A DNA stretch of 64,000 nucleotides, taken from the NCBI RefSeq assembly GCF_001685355.1, contig NZ_CP016438.1:6076001-6140000 (forward strand), given 5' to 3'. Below the pieces are notes generated by a model, which was given only the letters and a program-made list of their open reading frames with translations, was not told the DNA's origin and made no database searches. Made by a program: the position numbers and the translations under genes. Shown here piece after piece: positions 36,512 to 45,368 of this stretch (positions are counted from its first letter, which is position 1; the number at the start of each line of letters is the position of its first letter). This stretch comes from Streptomyces lincolnensis. Lineage in GTDB: Bacteria > Actinomycetota > Actinomycetes > Streptomycetales > Streptomycetaceae.

Positions 36512-38890
36512 ATGTCGGAGGCGGAGCGGGCGGGGACATCCCGTCAGGGATCTCGTCAGGACGACGGCGAGCGTCTTCTCGCCGGGCGGTACCGCCTGGG
36601 AGGGGTGCTCGGTCGCGGTGGCATGGGCACGGTGTGGCGGGCCGAGGACGAGACCCTGGGCCGGACGGTCGCCGTCAAGGAACTGCGGTTCCCGACCAAC
36701 ATCGACGAGGACGAGAAGCGTCGGCTGATCACGCGCACGCTGCGTGAGGCCAAGGCGATCGCGCGGATCCGCAACAACAGCGCGGTGACGGTCTACGACG
36801 TGGTCGAGGAGGACGACCGGCCGTGGATCGTGATGGAACTCGTCGAGGGCAAGTCGCTCGCCGAGGTCATCCGTGAGGACGGCCTGCTGGAGCCGAAGCG
36901 CGCGGCGGAGGTGGGCCTCGCCGTCCTCGACGTACTGCGCTCCGCGCACCGCCAGGGCATCCTGCACCGCGACGTGAAGCCGTCCAACGTGCTGATCTCC
37001 GAGGACGGCCGGGTCGTGCTCACCGACTTCGGCATCGCCCAGGTCGAGGGCGACCCGTCCATCACCTCCACCGGCATGCTCGTCGGCGCGCCCTCCTACA
37101 TCTCCCCGGAGCGGGCCCGCGGACACAAGCCGGGCCCCGCGGCCGACCTGTGGTCGCTCGGCGGCCTGCTCTACGCCTCGGTCGAGGGCGCGCCGCCCTA
37201 CGACAAGGGGTCCGCGATCGCGACCCTGACCGCGGTGATGACCGAGCCGCTGGAGGATCCGAAGAACGCCGGGCCGCTGAAGGACGTCATCTACGGCCTG
37301 CTCACCAAGGACCCCGCCAAGCGGCTCGACGACGCGGGCGCGCGGACGATGCTCAACGCCGTGATCCACGCGCCGGAACCGAAGGCCGAGCCGGAGCCGG
37401 CGATGGACGCCACGAAGGTGGTGCCGCTGCCTCCGCAGCCCGAGGAGCGCGCGGACAAGAAGGGTTCCGCGGACAAGAGGAGTTCCGGGGGTACCGGAGG
37501 CAAGCGCGGCGAGGAGGCGGGCGAGCGGCTGCGCGGCGCGCTGCGCTCCATGCGGAAGGCCGCCGGTGCCGGTGGCGCCGCCGCGGCCGCCTCCCGCACC
37601 AAGTCCGGTGCGACCGATGGCGGTTCGGGATCGGACAGTGACGCGGCGGCTCCCTCGGGTCCCGCGTCCGGAAGCGGGACGACCAGGACCGGGGCCGCCG
37701 GTGCGGCGGCTTCGGGAGCGACCGGCACGGCGGGTTCGTCGGCGCCGGCGGGTTCGCGTGGGGACGCGTCCGGTTCGGGTTCGGGCGGTGCGGTGTCCTC
37801 CGGGAAGTCGGCGAAGACGGCGGCGGGTTCGTCGGCCGCGACGTCCTCTCCGGCCGCGGCTTCGCCTTCGCCTGCACCCTCGCTCTCGTCCAAGCCCGCG
37901 TCTGCTTCGGCAGCTTCGTCTTCTTCGCCCACCTCTTCTTCGCCCACCTCTTCCTCGGCCACTTCGCCTGCCGCCACCTCCTCCACGGCGTCCGGCTCCG
38001 CGTCGACCGGTGTGCCCGGCCCGCGGAGTGGAGCCGCGCAGGGTGCGAACGGCGGGGCCGCGGGCCGGAGTTCCGGGTGGCCCGTCATGACGCCGCCGGA
38101 CCTGCCGTCGCGGCCCGTGCCCAGGGCGCCGCTCACCGACGTGGTGCCGAAGCGGACCCTGGTGATCATCGCCGTGGTCGTGGCGCTCGCCGTGCTCGGC
38201 ACCGTGCTGGCGCTGACGCTCGACGGCGACGGCAACTCCGACGGAGCCAAGGGCGGTGGCGGGACCAAGGTGACCGCCGGTCCGAGCGCGAGCGCCGACA
38301 CCAAGGACGACGAGGGCACCGGCGCCCACACGGACGGCTCGGAGAGCACCAAGCCGTCGGCCGGGTCCGGATCGAAGGCCACGCCGAGCGGCGGGGCGAG
38401 CGCGTCCGGTGGTGCGGGGGCCGGGTCGGGCTCCGGTGACGCCGGTTCCGGCGACAGCGCGGTGAAATCGACGCACAAGGGCAGCCAGGGGTACTCGATC
38501 GGGCTGCCGGCGGGGTGGAAGTATCGCTCCTCGGACGCCGCGGGTGACCGGTTCGCCGGGCCCGACGGGCAGCGGCTGCTCATCGCCTGGACGTCCACGC
38601 CCAAGGGCGATCCGGTCACCGACTGGAAGAACCAGGAAAGCGGCATGCGGCGCGCCCAGTACGAGCGGATCCGAATAGAGGCGGTGGACTACCGCGGCTG
38701 GAACACGGCCGACTGGGAGTTCACCTACTCGGACGGCGGGACGACGTACCGGACGATCGACCGGGGATTCGTCGTCAACGGCAGCCTGGGATACGCGCTG
38801 ATGTACACGGCGAAAGCCGCGAACTGGGACACGGACCTGCGCGAGGGCACCTGGCGGACACTGACGGAGAGCTTCACGCCGAAGCCTTGA
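36512..38890 (+). CDS. membrane Ser/Thr protein kinase 1 of the array
   Basis: 792 residues. Cytoplasmic Hanks-type kinase: Gly loop LGRGGMGTVWRA, Lys in TVAVKEL, catalytic loop HRDVKPSN, TDFGIAQ and SPERARG. A long Ala/Ser/Pro/Thr-rich linker (about residues 280-550) leads to one transmembrane helix (LVIIAVVVALAVLGTVLAL), then an extracellular domain of about 140 residues beginning GYSIGLPAGWKYRS. No PASTA repeats. Start at ATG 36512 (GAGGGG just upstream); ATG 36500 is possible. First gene of a six-gene array; a related cluster in S. coelicolor has been linked to the sporulation wall-synthesis complex. Confidence 0.92.
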   Translation: MSEAERAGTSRQGSRQDDGERLLAGRYRLGGVLGRGGMGTVWRAEDETLGRTVAVKELRFPTNIDEDEKRRLITRTLREAKAIARIRNNSAVTVYDVVEEDDRPWIVMELVEGKSLAEVIREDGLLEPKRAAEVGLAVLDVLRSAHRQGILHRDVKPSNVLISEDGRVVLTDFGIAQVEGDPSITSTGMLVGAPSYISPERARGHKPGPAADLWSLGGLLYASVEGAPPYDKGSAIATLTAVMTEPLEDPKNAGPLKDVIYGLLTKDPAKRLDDAGARTMLNAVIHAPEPKAEPEPAMDATKVVPLPPQPEERADKKGSADKRSSGGTGGKRGEEAGERLRGALRSMRKAAGAGGAAAAASRTKSGATDGGSGSDSDAAAPSGPASGSGTTRTGAAGAAASGATGTAGSSAPAGSRGDASGSGSGGAVSSGKSAKTAAGSSAATSSPAAASPSPAPSLSSKPASASAASSSSPTSSSPTSSSATSPAATSSTASGSASTGVPGPRSGAAQGANGGAAGRSSGWPVMTPPDLPSRPVPRAPLTDVVPKRTLVIIAVVVALAVLGTVLALTLDGDGNSDGAKGGGGTKVTAGPSASADTKDDEGTGAHTDGSESTKPSAGSGSKATPSGGASASGGAGAGSGSGDAGSGDSAVKSTHKGSQGYSIGLPAGWKYRSSDAAGDRFAGPDGQRLLIAWTSTPKGDPVTDWKNQESGMRRAQYERIRIEAVDYRGWNTADWEFTYSDGGTTYRTIDRGFVVNGSLGYALMYTAKAANWDTDLREGTWRTLTESFTPKP

Positions 38891-39087
38891 GAAGCCGCAT
38901 GAGGAGCCGCCCGGTGATCGACTACTTGTTCGATCCCTGGTTTGCCGCGTGAGATCTGGCATCCCCTCTCTGTGACTTGCCTCCGGCACGTATCGTGAAT
39001 GCTTGCGGACCGTACGCATCCGGGAATGGGTACGAACGGGTCGCAAGACGAACGGAATTGACCAACCGGGCGGCCGGGGGAGGCATC

Positions 39088-41724
39088 GTGGACGACTATG
39101 CGGGACGGGTACTCGCCGACCGCTACCGCCTGCCGCTGCCCCCCTCCGACGAGTACGAACTCACCGAGACCCGGGCCTTCGACACCTACAGCGGGCAGGA
39201 AGTCCTGGTCCGGCAGGTGCCGTTGCCGGAGGTCGTCGAGGCTGAGGTCCTCGACGCCGAGGGGCTGCCGGACGGGTTCACGGCGCGTGACCCCCGGGGA
39301 GCGCGACGCTCCGCGCCGGGCTCGGGAGCGCGACGGCCGACGGAGCCCGCCGTACGCCGGGCCGTCGAGGCGGCGCAGGCCGCGGCCCGGATACCCGACC
39401 ATCCCCGGCTCGACCAGGTCTTCGACGTGTTCGCCGAGGGCGGTTCGCTCTGGGTCGTCAGCGAGTTCGTGGCCGCGCGCCCGCTGGCCGCGCTGCTCGC
39501 CGAGAAGCCGCTGACGCCCTACCGCGCCGCCGAGGTCGCCGCCGACGTCCTCATGGCCCTGCGGGTCCTGCACGCCCACGGCTGGGTCCACCGCAATGTC
39601 ACCTCGCGCACGGTGATGGTCTGCGACGACGGCCGGGTGATGCTGACCGGTCTCGCGGTCGGCGCGGCGGAGGAAGCCCTGTGCGGGTACGACCCGGTCC
39701 CGGCCGAGGACGCGGACTGGGGCAACGGCGGGCCGGGCGGCCCCGGCGCGGTCGACAGGCCCACCGGCCCCGCGGGGCCGGGTGCGGCCGTCGGAGCCGG
39801 CGGGCGTGGTGCGGTCGACGGTGTCCCGCCGAGGGGCGGCGCCGGTCCGGGCGGAGGTGTCCCGCCGGGCGGCGGTGGCGTCACGTTCGGCGGCGGTGAC
39901 CCGGAGGCCGCCCGACGGGCCGCCATCGAGGCCCGGGAGAACGGTGCGCTGCCGGCGGTCGGGGCGGAGCAGGCGAACGGCGCGTCGGCCGCGATCGCCC
40001 GCGGCTCCGCCGACACCGGTACGGACATCAGGGCGGCGCGGGCCGGTGCCATCGCCGCGTATCGCGCGGGCGCGCGGGCCGCGGCCCGGGTCCAGGAGGC
40101 GCAGAGCGGGCAGGCGGCCCTGCCGAGCGCGCGTTCCGCCCCCGAGGGCGACGCGACGGCTCTGCCCGCCGCCCCCAACGGCGCCCAGCACGCGCCGTAC
40201 CCCAACGCGAACGGTGTGCGGCACGCGCCCGGGGCCGTGCCCCCGGGCCAGATAGCCGACCCCTACGGCGTGCGGAGTGCCTGGCACGGGGCGGCTCCGC
40301 GCAACGCGCCCGGCGGGACCCTGCCGCCGGCCGGGACCGCCCACGCCGACGGGCCGGGACGTACGGCTCTTCCGCAGGCCGGCCACGGCACCGCGCCGGC
40401 CGTCGAGGACGCGGCGGGCCCGCGGCCGAGCCGGTGGGACGAACTCGCCGCCGCCGCGCCGGTGCGACGGGGACCGGCCACAGCGCTGGCCGCCGAACGG
40501 GCCCGGCAGGCCCGGATGGCCGTGGTGGGACCGGTGACCGAGCGCTGGGCGCCGGAGCAGGCCGGACCCGTGCACGAGAACTGGCAGCTGGCGGCGCCCA
40601 TCGGGCCCGCGACCGACCTGTGGGCGCTCGGCGCGCTGCTCTTCCGTGCCGTGCAGGGGCACGCGCCCTACCCGGAGGAGTCCACGGCGGAGCTGGTGCA
40701 GTTGGTGTGCGCGGAGCCGCCCGCCTTCGCCGAGGAGTGCGGGCCGCTCCGGCCGGTCGTGGAGTCGCTGCTGCGGCAGGATCCGACCGAGCGCCTCGAC
40801 TTCGAGGAACTGCGCGGCTGGCTGCGCTCGTTGGTGCGGTCGGCGCCCGAGCCGGAGGCCGGGGCGCATGTCGTCGCGGCGCCGCCCGCCGACACCAGCC
40901 GGCTGCCGATCGTGCGCCGCCGGGGCGAACTGGTGCGCAAGCGGCGCGCCGGGCTGCCCGCGCACCAGGGTCGCCACAAGCGGGCCCGGGAGGAGGTCCG
41001 TTCACCCAGGCGGCTCGGACGGACGCTGCTCGTGCTGATCCTGCTCCTGCTGGCCGGCGCGATCACCTACGCGATGCTGTTCATGCCGAAGGCCGAGCCC
41101 GACGGGGAGGGCGCCTCGCAGTCCACCGGTTCCGACACGGTCGGCACGGTTCCCGAGCGGTCCCCCGAGCCGAGCAGCGAGCCACGCCCCGACCAGACCT
41201 CGCCGGGCCCCCAGGACAGCAGCCCGTCCTCCGCCCCGTCCACCGAGACGCAGACCAGCGGCCCCGAGGTCGCCGACGGATTCACCCTCCGCAAGGACCC
41301 CGAGGGCTTCCGCGTCGCCGTGGCCAACGGCTGGGACCGCACCGCGGTCAACGGCCGCGGGCAGGTCGTGTACACGCACGGGAACTTCGAGCTCATCGTC
41401 GTACCGGGCCGGGACAGCGCGGCCCGGGACGGCGGCGACCCGATGGTGTACCAGCGGGAGAAGGAGCCCGAGCTCCAGCCGTACCGGGACTCCAGCTGGG
41501 CCACCGCGACCGGGCTGAAGTCGATCCAGGTCGGCGAGCGGTCGATGGCGGAGGGCCAGTTCACCTGGACCGACGGTGACGGGCGCGAACTTTTCGTGCG
41601 CAACCTGGCGCTGCTGGTCGACGGCAAGTACCACGTGGTGCAGGTGCGCGGCCCGGAGGCCGAGCGGGACGAGGTGACCCGGCTGTACGAGCAGGCGTCG
41701 GCGACGTATCAGGTCACCGGGTAG
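39088..41724 (+). CDS. membrane pseudokinase 2 of the array
   Basis: 878 residues. A kinase-like fold is traceable but every catalytic landmark is changed: no GxGxxG loop, the ATP Lys is Arg42 (VLVRQV), the HRD loop is H168-R-N, and DFG is replaced at G188-L-A (MLTGLAVG). An insertion of about 360 residues, rich in Gly, Ala and Pro, interrupts the C-lobe before DLWALGALLFRAVQGHAPYPEES. A transmembrane helix (TLLVLILLLLAGAITYAMLFM) and an extracellular domain (KDPEGFRVAVANGWDRT) match its neighbours. The start is GTG 39088 with GGGGGAGG. A pseudokinase may scaffold or allosterically switch the other kinases. Confidence 0.92.
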   Translation: MDDYAGRVLADRYRLPLPPSDEYELTETRAFDTYSGQEVLVRQVPLPEVVEAEVLDAEGLPDGFTARDPRGARRSAPGSGARRPTEPAVRRAVEAAQAAARIPDHPRLDQVFDVFAEGGSLWVVSEFVAARPLAALLAEKPLTPYRAAEVAADVLMALRVLHAHGWVHRNVTSRTVMVCDDGRVMLTGLAVGAAEEALCGYDPVPAEDADWGNGGPGGPGAVDRPTGPAGPGAAVGAGGRGAVDGVPPRGGAGPGGGVPPGGGGVTFGGGDPEAARRAAIEARENGALPAVGAEQANGASAAIARGSADTGTDIRAARAGAIAAYRAGARAAARVQEAQSGQAALPSARSAPEGDATALPAAPNGAQHAPYPNANGVRHAPGAVPPGQIADPYGVRSAWHGAAPRNAPGGTLPPAGTAHADGPGRTALPQAGHGTAPAVEDAAGPRPSRWDELAAAAPVRRGPATALAAERARQARMAVVGPVTERWAPEQAGPVHENWQLAAPIGPATDLWALGALLFRAVQGHAPYPEESTAELVQLVCAEPPAFAEECGPLRPVVESLLRQDPTERLDFEELRGWLRSLVRSAPEPEAGAHVVAAPPADTSRLPIVRRRGELVRKRRAGLPAHQGRHKRAREEVRSPRRLGRTLLVLILLLLAGAITYAMLFMPKAEPDGEGASQSTGSDTVGTVPERSPEPSSEPRPDQTSPGPQDSSPSSAPSTETQTSGPEVADGFTLRKDPEGFRVAVANGWDRTAVNGRGQVVYTHGNFELIVVPGRDSAARDGGDPMVYQREKEPELQPYRDSSWATATGLKSIQVGERSMAEGQFTWTDGDGRELFVRNLALLVDGKYHVVQVRGPEAERDEVTRLYEQASATYQVTG

Positions 41725-41886
41725 TAAACCGGGCGACGGTCGCCCCGACGCCGTTCCAGGGCCGCGGGTTCACTCGCGTTCCCGAAAGCGACAACCGTCA
41801 CAGTGAGGTCTCCTTGACGCCCCCAAGGTTCCTTTCGGTGACGGCCGGTCCTTAGGCTGACTCCGTCAAGAGCATTGCGGGGCAAC

Positions 41887-43626
41887 GTGAATCAGATGCA
41901 GGGCCAGCTCCTCGCGGGCCGCTACCGGCTCGCCGACCCGATCGGCAAGGGCGGCATGGGGCGGGTTTGGCGTGCCCACGATGAGGTGTTGCACCGGGCC
42001 GTCGCGATCAAGGAACTGACCGCGGCGCTCTACGTCTCCGAGAGCGACCAGGCCGTCCTCCTCGCCCGCACCCGGGCCGAGGCACGCGCCGCCGCCCGGA
42101 TCAACCACTCCGCCGTCGTCACCGTGCACGACGTGCTCGACCACGACAGCCGGCCGTGGATCGTGATGGAGCTGGTCGAGGGCCACTCGCTGGCCGACGC
42201 CGTCAAGGAGCAGAGCCGCATCGAGCCGCGGGAGGCCGCCCGTATCGGGATGTGGGTGCTGCGGGCCCTGCGCGCCGCGCACTCCGCCGGAGTGCTGCAC
42301 CGCGACGTCAAGCCCGGCAACGTCCTCCTCGGCCGGGACGGCCGCGTCCTGCTCACCGACTTCGGCATCGCCCAGATCGAGGGCGACACGACGATCACCC
42401 GCACCGGCGAGGTCGTCGGCTCGGTCGACTACCTTGCCCCCGAACGCATCCGCGGCCACGACCCGGGCCCGTCCTCCGACCTGTGGGCCCTGGGCGCCAC
42501 GCTCTACACGGCCGTCGAGGGCAGGTCGCCGTTCCGCCGGACGACACCGCTGACCACCATGCAGGCCGTCGTCGACGAGGAACCCGCCGAGCTGAGCAAC
42601 GGCGGCGCGCTCGGACCCGTCATCGCCGCGCTGCTGCACAAGGACCCCGCCGTACGGCCCGACGCGGCCACCGCCGAGCAGATGCTCGCCGAGGCGGCCG
42701 AGGGACGCCGGCCGAACGCGGCCCAGGCGTACGTCACGACGCGGCACATCAACGGTCGGGGCGGGTACGGCGGCCACGGTGAGCCGGAGGCCCGTACCGG
42801 GTCGGAGACCGGCGGCGCCACGCCGTACGCGTCGGGTCCGACGCCGTACCCGAGCGGGGGGACGCCGTATCCGGGCGGGGGCACGCCGTACGCGCCGGCC
42901 GGGACGCCGTATCCGCCGGTGACCGGAGCGACGACGATCGGGCCCGGGCCGCACACCGGGGGCGTGGCCGAGCCGCCGAAGCGCCGTCGGCTGCGGTCGC
43001 TCGTGCTCGTGGTCGTCCTGGCGGCGATCGTCGGCGGAGGGACGGCCGTCGCGTTCCAGAAGTGGGACGAGGGACGGCAGGGCACGACCGCCGCCGACTC
43101 GCCGAGTCCCACGCCGACCGGCGGGAGCACCCAGCACCCCGAGGAGGGGGCCGTTCCGGCCACGTGGAAGCGCTACGACGATCCCCTGGGCTTCAGCATC
43201 CATCTGCCCAGGGGCTGGGAGCGGAAGATCGTCGGCACCCCCGGCGACCTCACGCAGGTCGACTACAGCCCCGACGGCGGCAAGCACTTCGTCCGTATCG
43301 CCGTCGACACCTCGCCGGACTTCAGTGACCCGTACGCGCACCAGATCGATCTGGAGCAGCAGCTCCGGAGGCTGCGCGACTACGAGCGGGTGAGCCTGGA
43401 GGAGAACACCTACCGGGACCGGCCCGGCGCCCGGTGGGAGTACACCTGGACCGCGCTGGCCAAGGACACGCCGTATCCCGGGCCGCGCCGGGCCGTCGAG
43501 GAGACGTACATGTCCCGCGACGGCACCGAGTACGCGATCTACATGTCGGCGCCCGCGAAGAGCTGGGGCACGACGGCCAAGCAGTTCAAGGCGGTTCTTC
43601 AGGGCTGGCAGGAGAAGACCCCCTGA
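41887..43626 (+). CDS. membrane Ser/Thr protein kinase 3 of the array
   Basis: 579 residues. Active-looking kinase: IGKGGMGRVW, AIKEL, HRDVKPGN, TDFGIAQ, APERIRG. The juxtamembrane region carries five 21-bp/seven-residue repeats (TPYxxGG). A transmembrane helix (LVLVVVLAAIVGGGTAVAF) precedes an extracellular domain with DDPLGFSIHLPRGWER. GTG at 41887 with GCGGGG upstream; TTG 41875 is the alternative. A strong terminator follows, so it may form its own transcription unit. Confidence 0.92.
   Translation: MNQMQGQLLAGRYRLADPIGKGGMGRVWRAHDEVLHRAVAIKELTAALYVSESDQAVLLARTRAEARAAARINHSAVVTVHDVLDHDSRPWIVMELVEGHSLADAVKEQSRIEPREAARIGMWVLRALRAAHSAGVLHRDVKPGNVLLGRDGRVLLTDFGIAQIEGDTTITRTGEVVGSVDYLAPERIRGHDPGPSSDLWALGATLYTAVEGRSPFRRTTPLTTMQAVVDEEPAELSNGGALGPVIAALLHKDPAVRPDAATAEQMLAEAAEGRRPNAAQAYVTTRHINGRGGYGGHGEPEARTGSETGGATPYASGPTPYPSGGTPYPGGGTPYAPAGTPYPPVTGATTIGPGPHTGGVAEPPKRRRLRSLVLVVVLAAIVGGGTAVAFQKWDEGRQGTTAADSPSPTPTGGSTQHPEEGAVPATWKRYDDPLGFSIHLPRGWERKIVGTPGDLTQVDYSPDGGKHFVRIAVDTSPDFSDPYAHQIDLEQQLRRLRDYERVSLEENTYRDRPGARWEYTWTALAKDTPYPGPRRAVEETYMSRDGTEYAIYMSAPAKSWGTTAKQFKAVLQGWQEKTP
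42820..42924 (+). repeat. five 21-bp in-frame repeats encoding TPYxxGG
   Basis: Units begin ACGCCGTA and encode TPYASGP, TPYPSGG, TPYPGGG, TPYAPAG and TPYPPVT between kinase and membrane helix of kinase 3. They could be phospho-acceptor Thr/Tyr sites or a flexible spacer. Confidence 0.85.
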
Positions 43627-43649
43627 GACCGCCTTACGAGGGCGGCTCG

Positions 43650-43676
43650 AACGGCCCGGTGTCCGGGCCGTTTTGG
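43650..43676 (+). terminator. terminator after kinase 3
   Basis: AACGGCCCGG-TGT-CCGGGCCGTT (stem 43650-43659/43663-43672) with a TTTT tail, a good intrinsic terminator between kinases 3 and 4. Confidence 0.8.
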
Positions 43677-43725
43677 CCGGTCGCCGCCCCGGAGGGCGTC
43701 CGTCCGTTGCGGCATGATGAGGCGC

Positions 43726-45258
43726 ATGGGGACCGAGGGGGAGAACGTCCGTGTGATCGCGGGCCGTTACCGGCTCGAGGAGCGGCTCGGACGCGGTGGC
43801 ATGGGCGTGGTGTGGCGGGCGACCGACCAACTGCTCGGCCGATGCGTGGCCGTCAAGGAACTCCCCCTGGACGAGACCCTCTCCGCGGCCGAGGCCCGAC
43901 GGCGACGCGACCGCACCCTGCGCGAGGCGCGCGCGGTCGCCCAGTTGCGCCACCCGCACGTCATCGTCGTCCACGACGTCGTCGAGCACGACGAACGCCC
44001 GTACATCGTCATGGAGTTGATCGAGGGCGGCTCCCTCGCCGACCGGATCGCCGCGCACGGGCCCCTCGACGCCGACGAAGCCGCGCGGATCGGCATCGCC
44101 CTGTCAGGAGCGTTACGGGCGGCCCATGCGGCGGGGATGCTGCACCGGGACATCAAGCCCGCGAACGTTCTCCTGGAGGAGCCTGCCGAGGGCGACCGTC
44201 CCGGCCACGGCCGTGTCGTCCTCACCGACTTCGGCATCGCCCAGGTCTCGGGCGCCACCACACTCACCGAGACCGGAACCTTCGTCGGCTCGCCCGAGTA
44301 CACCGCTCCCGAGCGGATGTCCGGGGCCAGGACCGGTCCCGCGTCCGACCTGTGGTCGCTGGGGGCGCTGCTGTGCACCGCGCTCAGCGGCGAATCGCCG
44401 TTCCGGCGCGACTCGTTGGGCGGCATCCTGCACGCGGTCGTCTCCGCGGAGATACGGCCGCCCGCGCAGGCCGGGCCGATCCTCCCCGTCGTACGGGGCC
44501 TCCTCGAACGCGATCCGGAGCGGCGGCTCGACGCGGCGCGGGCCGAGTCGATGCTGCGGGCGTTCCGGGACACGGGCCGCACGCCGGATCTGCCGTCGGA
44601 GTACGTGCCCTCGGAGTACGTGCCGTCGGGGTACACGCCGACGCGGGCCGACCTGCCCGGGCGGCCTCCCGCGGGGCGTTCCACGCGGGGTGTGCTGGTG
44701 TCCGCGCTGCTGGTCGCCGCGATGGCGGGCGCGGGAGTGTCCGCGGCGGCGCTGCTGATGAACCGGGACGGTGGAATCCCGGCCCCGGCTCCCTCCGTCT
44801 CCCTGCCGTCCGCCCCCTCCGGCTACCGTCTCGCCGACGACCCGGCCGGCTTCGCGCTCGCCGTACCGGAGGGCTTCACCCGTGAACCGCAGGGGGAGCG
44901 GGTCTTCTACACGTCCCGGGGACGGGCCTTCCGTCTCGGCGTCAGGGTCACCGGCGCCGGACCGGGCGGCCCGCTCGGGGCGATGCGCCGCTCGGCCGCC
45001 GAGGGGGCCACCAGCAACCCCGGTTACCGCGACGGCCGGATCACCGCCACCCGGCACCGTGGACACCCCGCCGCCCTCTGGGAGTTCACCTGGGACGGCT
45101 TCACCGCGGCGGAGGGACCCCGGCACACCTACGACCTGTGCTGGGAGGCGGACGGCCGGCTGTACGACGTGTGGGTGTCGGCGCCGGTCGGGAAGGTGCG
45201 GGAGGCGCGGGAGTACTTCGACGTGGCGGTCGGCACGTTCGTGGACACGAACACCTAG
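43726..45258 (+). CDS. membrane Ser/Thr protein kinase 4 of the array
   Basis: 510 residues. LGRGGMGVVW, AVKEL, HRDIKPAN, TDFGIAQ, APERMSG. A 15-bp repeat (three copies, 44596-44640) encodes SEYVP-SEYVP-SGYTP before the membrane helix (VLVSALLVAAMAGAGVSAAALLM). Extracellular domain starts DDPAGFALAVPEGFTRE. Start uncertain: ATG 43726 used; GTG 43753, just in front of the kinase fold and nine bases after GGGGGAG, is equally possible. Confidence 0.9.
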   Translation: MGTEGENVRVIAGRYRLEERLGRGGMGVVWRATDQLLGRCVAVKELPLDETLSAAEARRRRDRTLREARAVAQLRHPHVIVVHDVVEHDERPYIVMELIEGGSLADRIAAHGPLDADEAARIGIALSGALRAAHAAGMLHRDIKPANVLLEEPAEGDRPGHGRVVLTDFGIAQVSGATTLTETGTFVGSPEYTAPERMSGARTGPASDLWSLGALLCTALSGESPFRRDSLGGILHAVVSAEIRPPAQAGPILPVVRGLLERDPERRLDAARAESMLRAFRDTGRTPDLPSEYVPSEYVPSGYTPTRADLPGRPPAGRSTRGVLVSALLVAAMAGAGVSAAALLMNRDGGIPAPAPSVSLPSAPSGYRLADDPAGFALAVPEGFTREPQGERVFYTSRGRAFRLGVRVTGAGPGGPLGAMRRSAAEGATSNPGYRDGRITATRHRGHPAALWEFTWDGFTAAEGPRHTYDLCWEADGRLYDVWVSAPVGKVREAREYFDVAVGTFVDTNT

Positions 45259-45368
45259 GGCGACCCTTACGGACAAAGGGTGCGTAGGTGACGATTCGAG
45301 TCACGGGTCTGTGACCGGTTCGCGTTCCCTGTGGATGCGGAGGCGCATGGCGCGATATGGATGGAGCC

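Noticed and set aside
38725..40977. A 750-codon antisense frame across the start of the pseudokinase gene
   Set aside because: It has no recognisable domain and its composition is that of the complement of a Gly/Pro/Ala-rich coding region.
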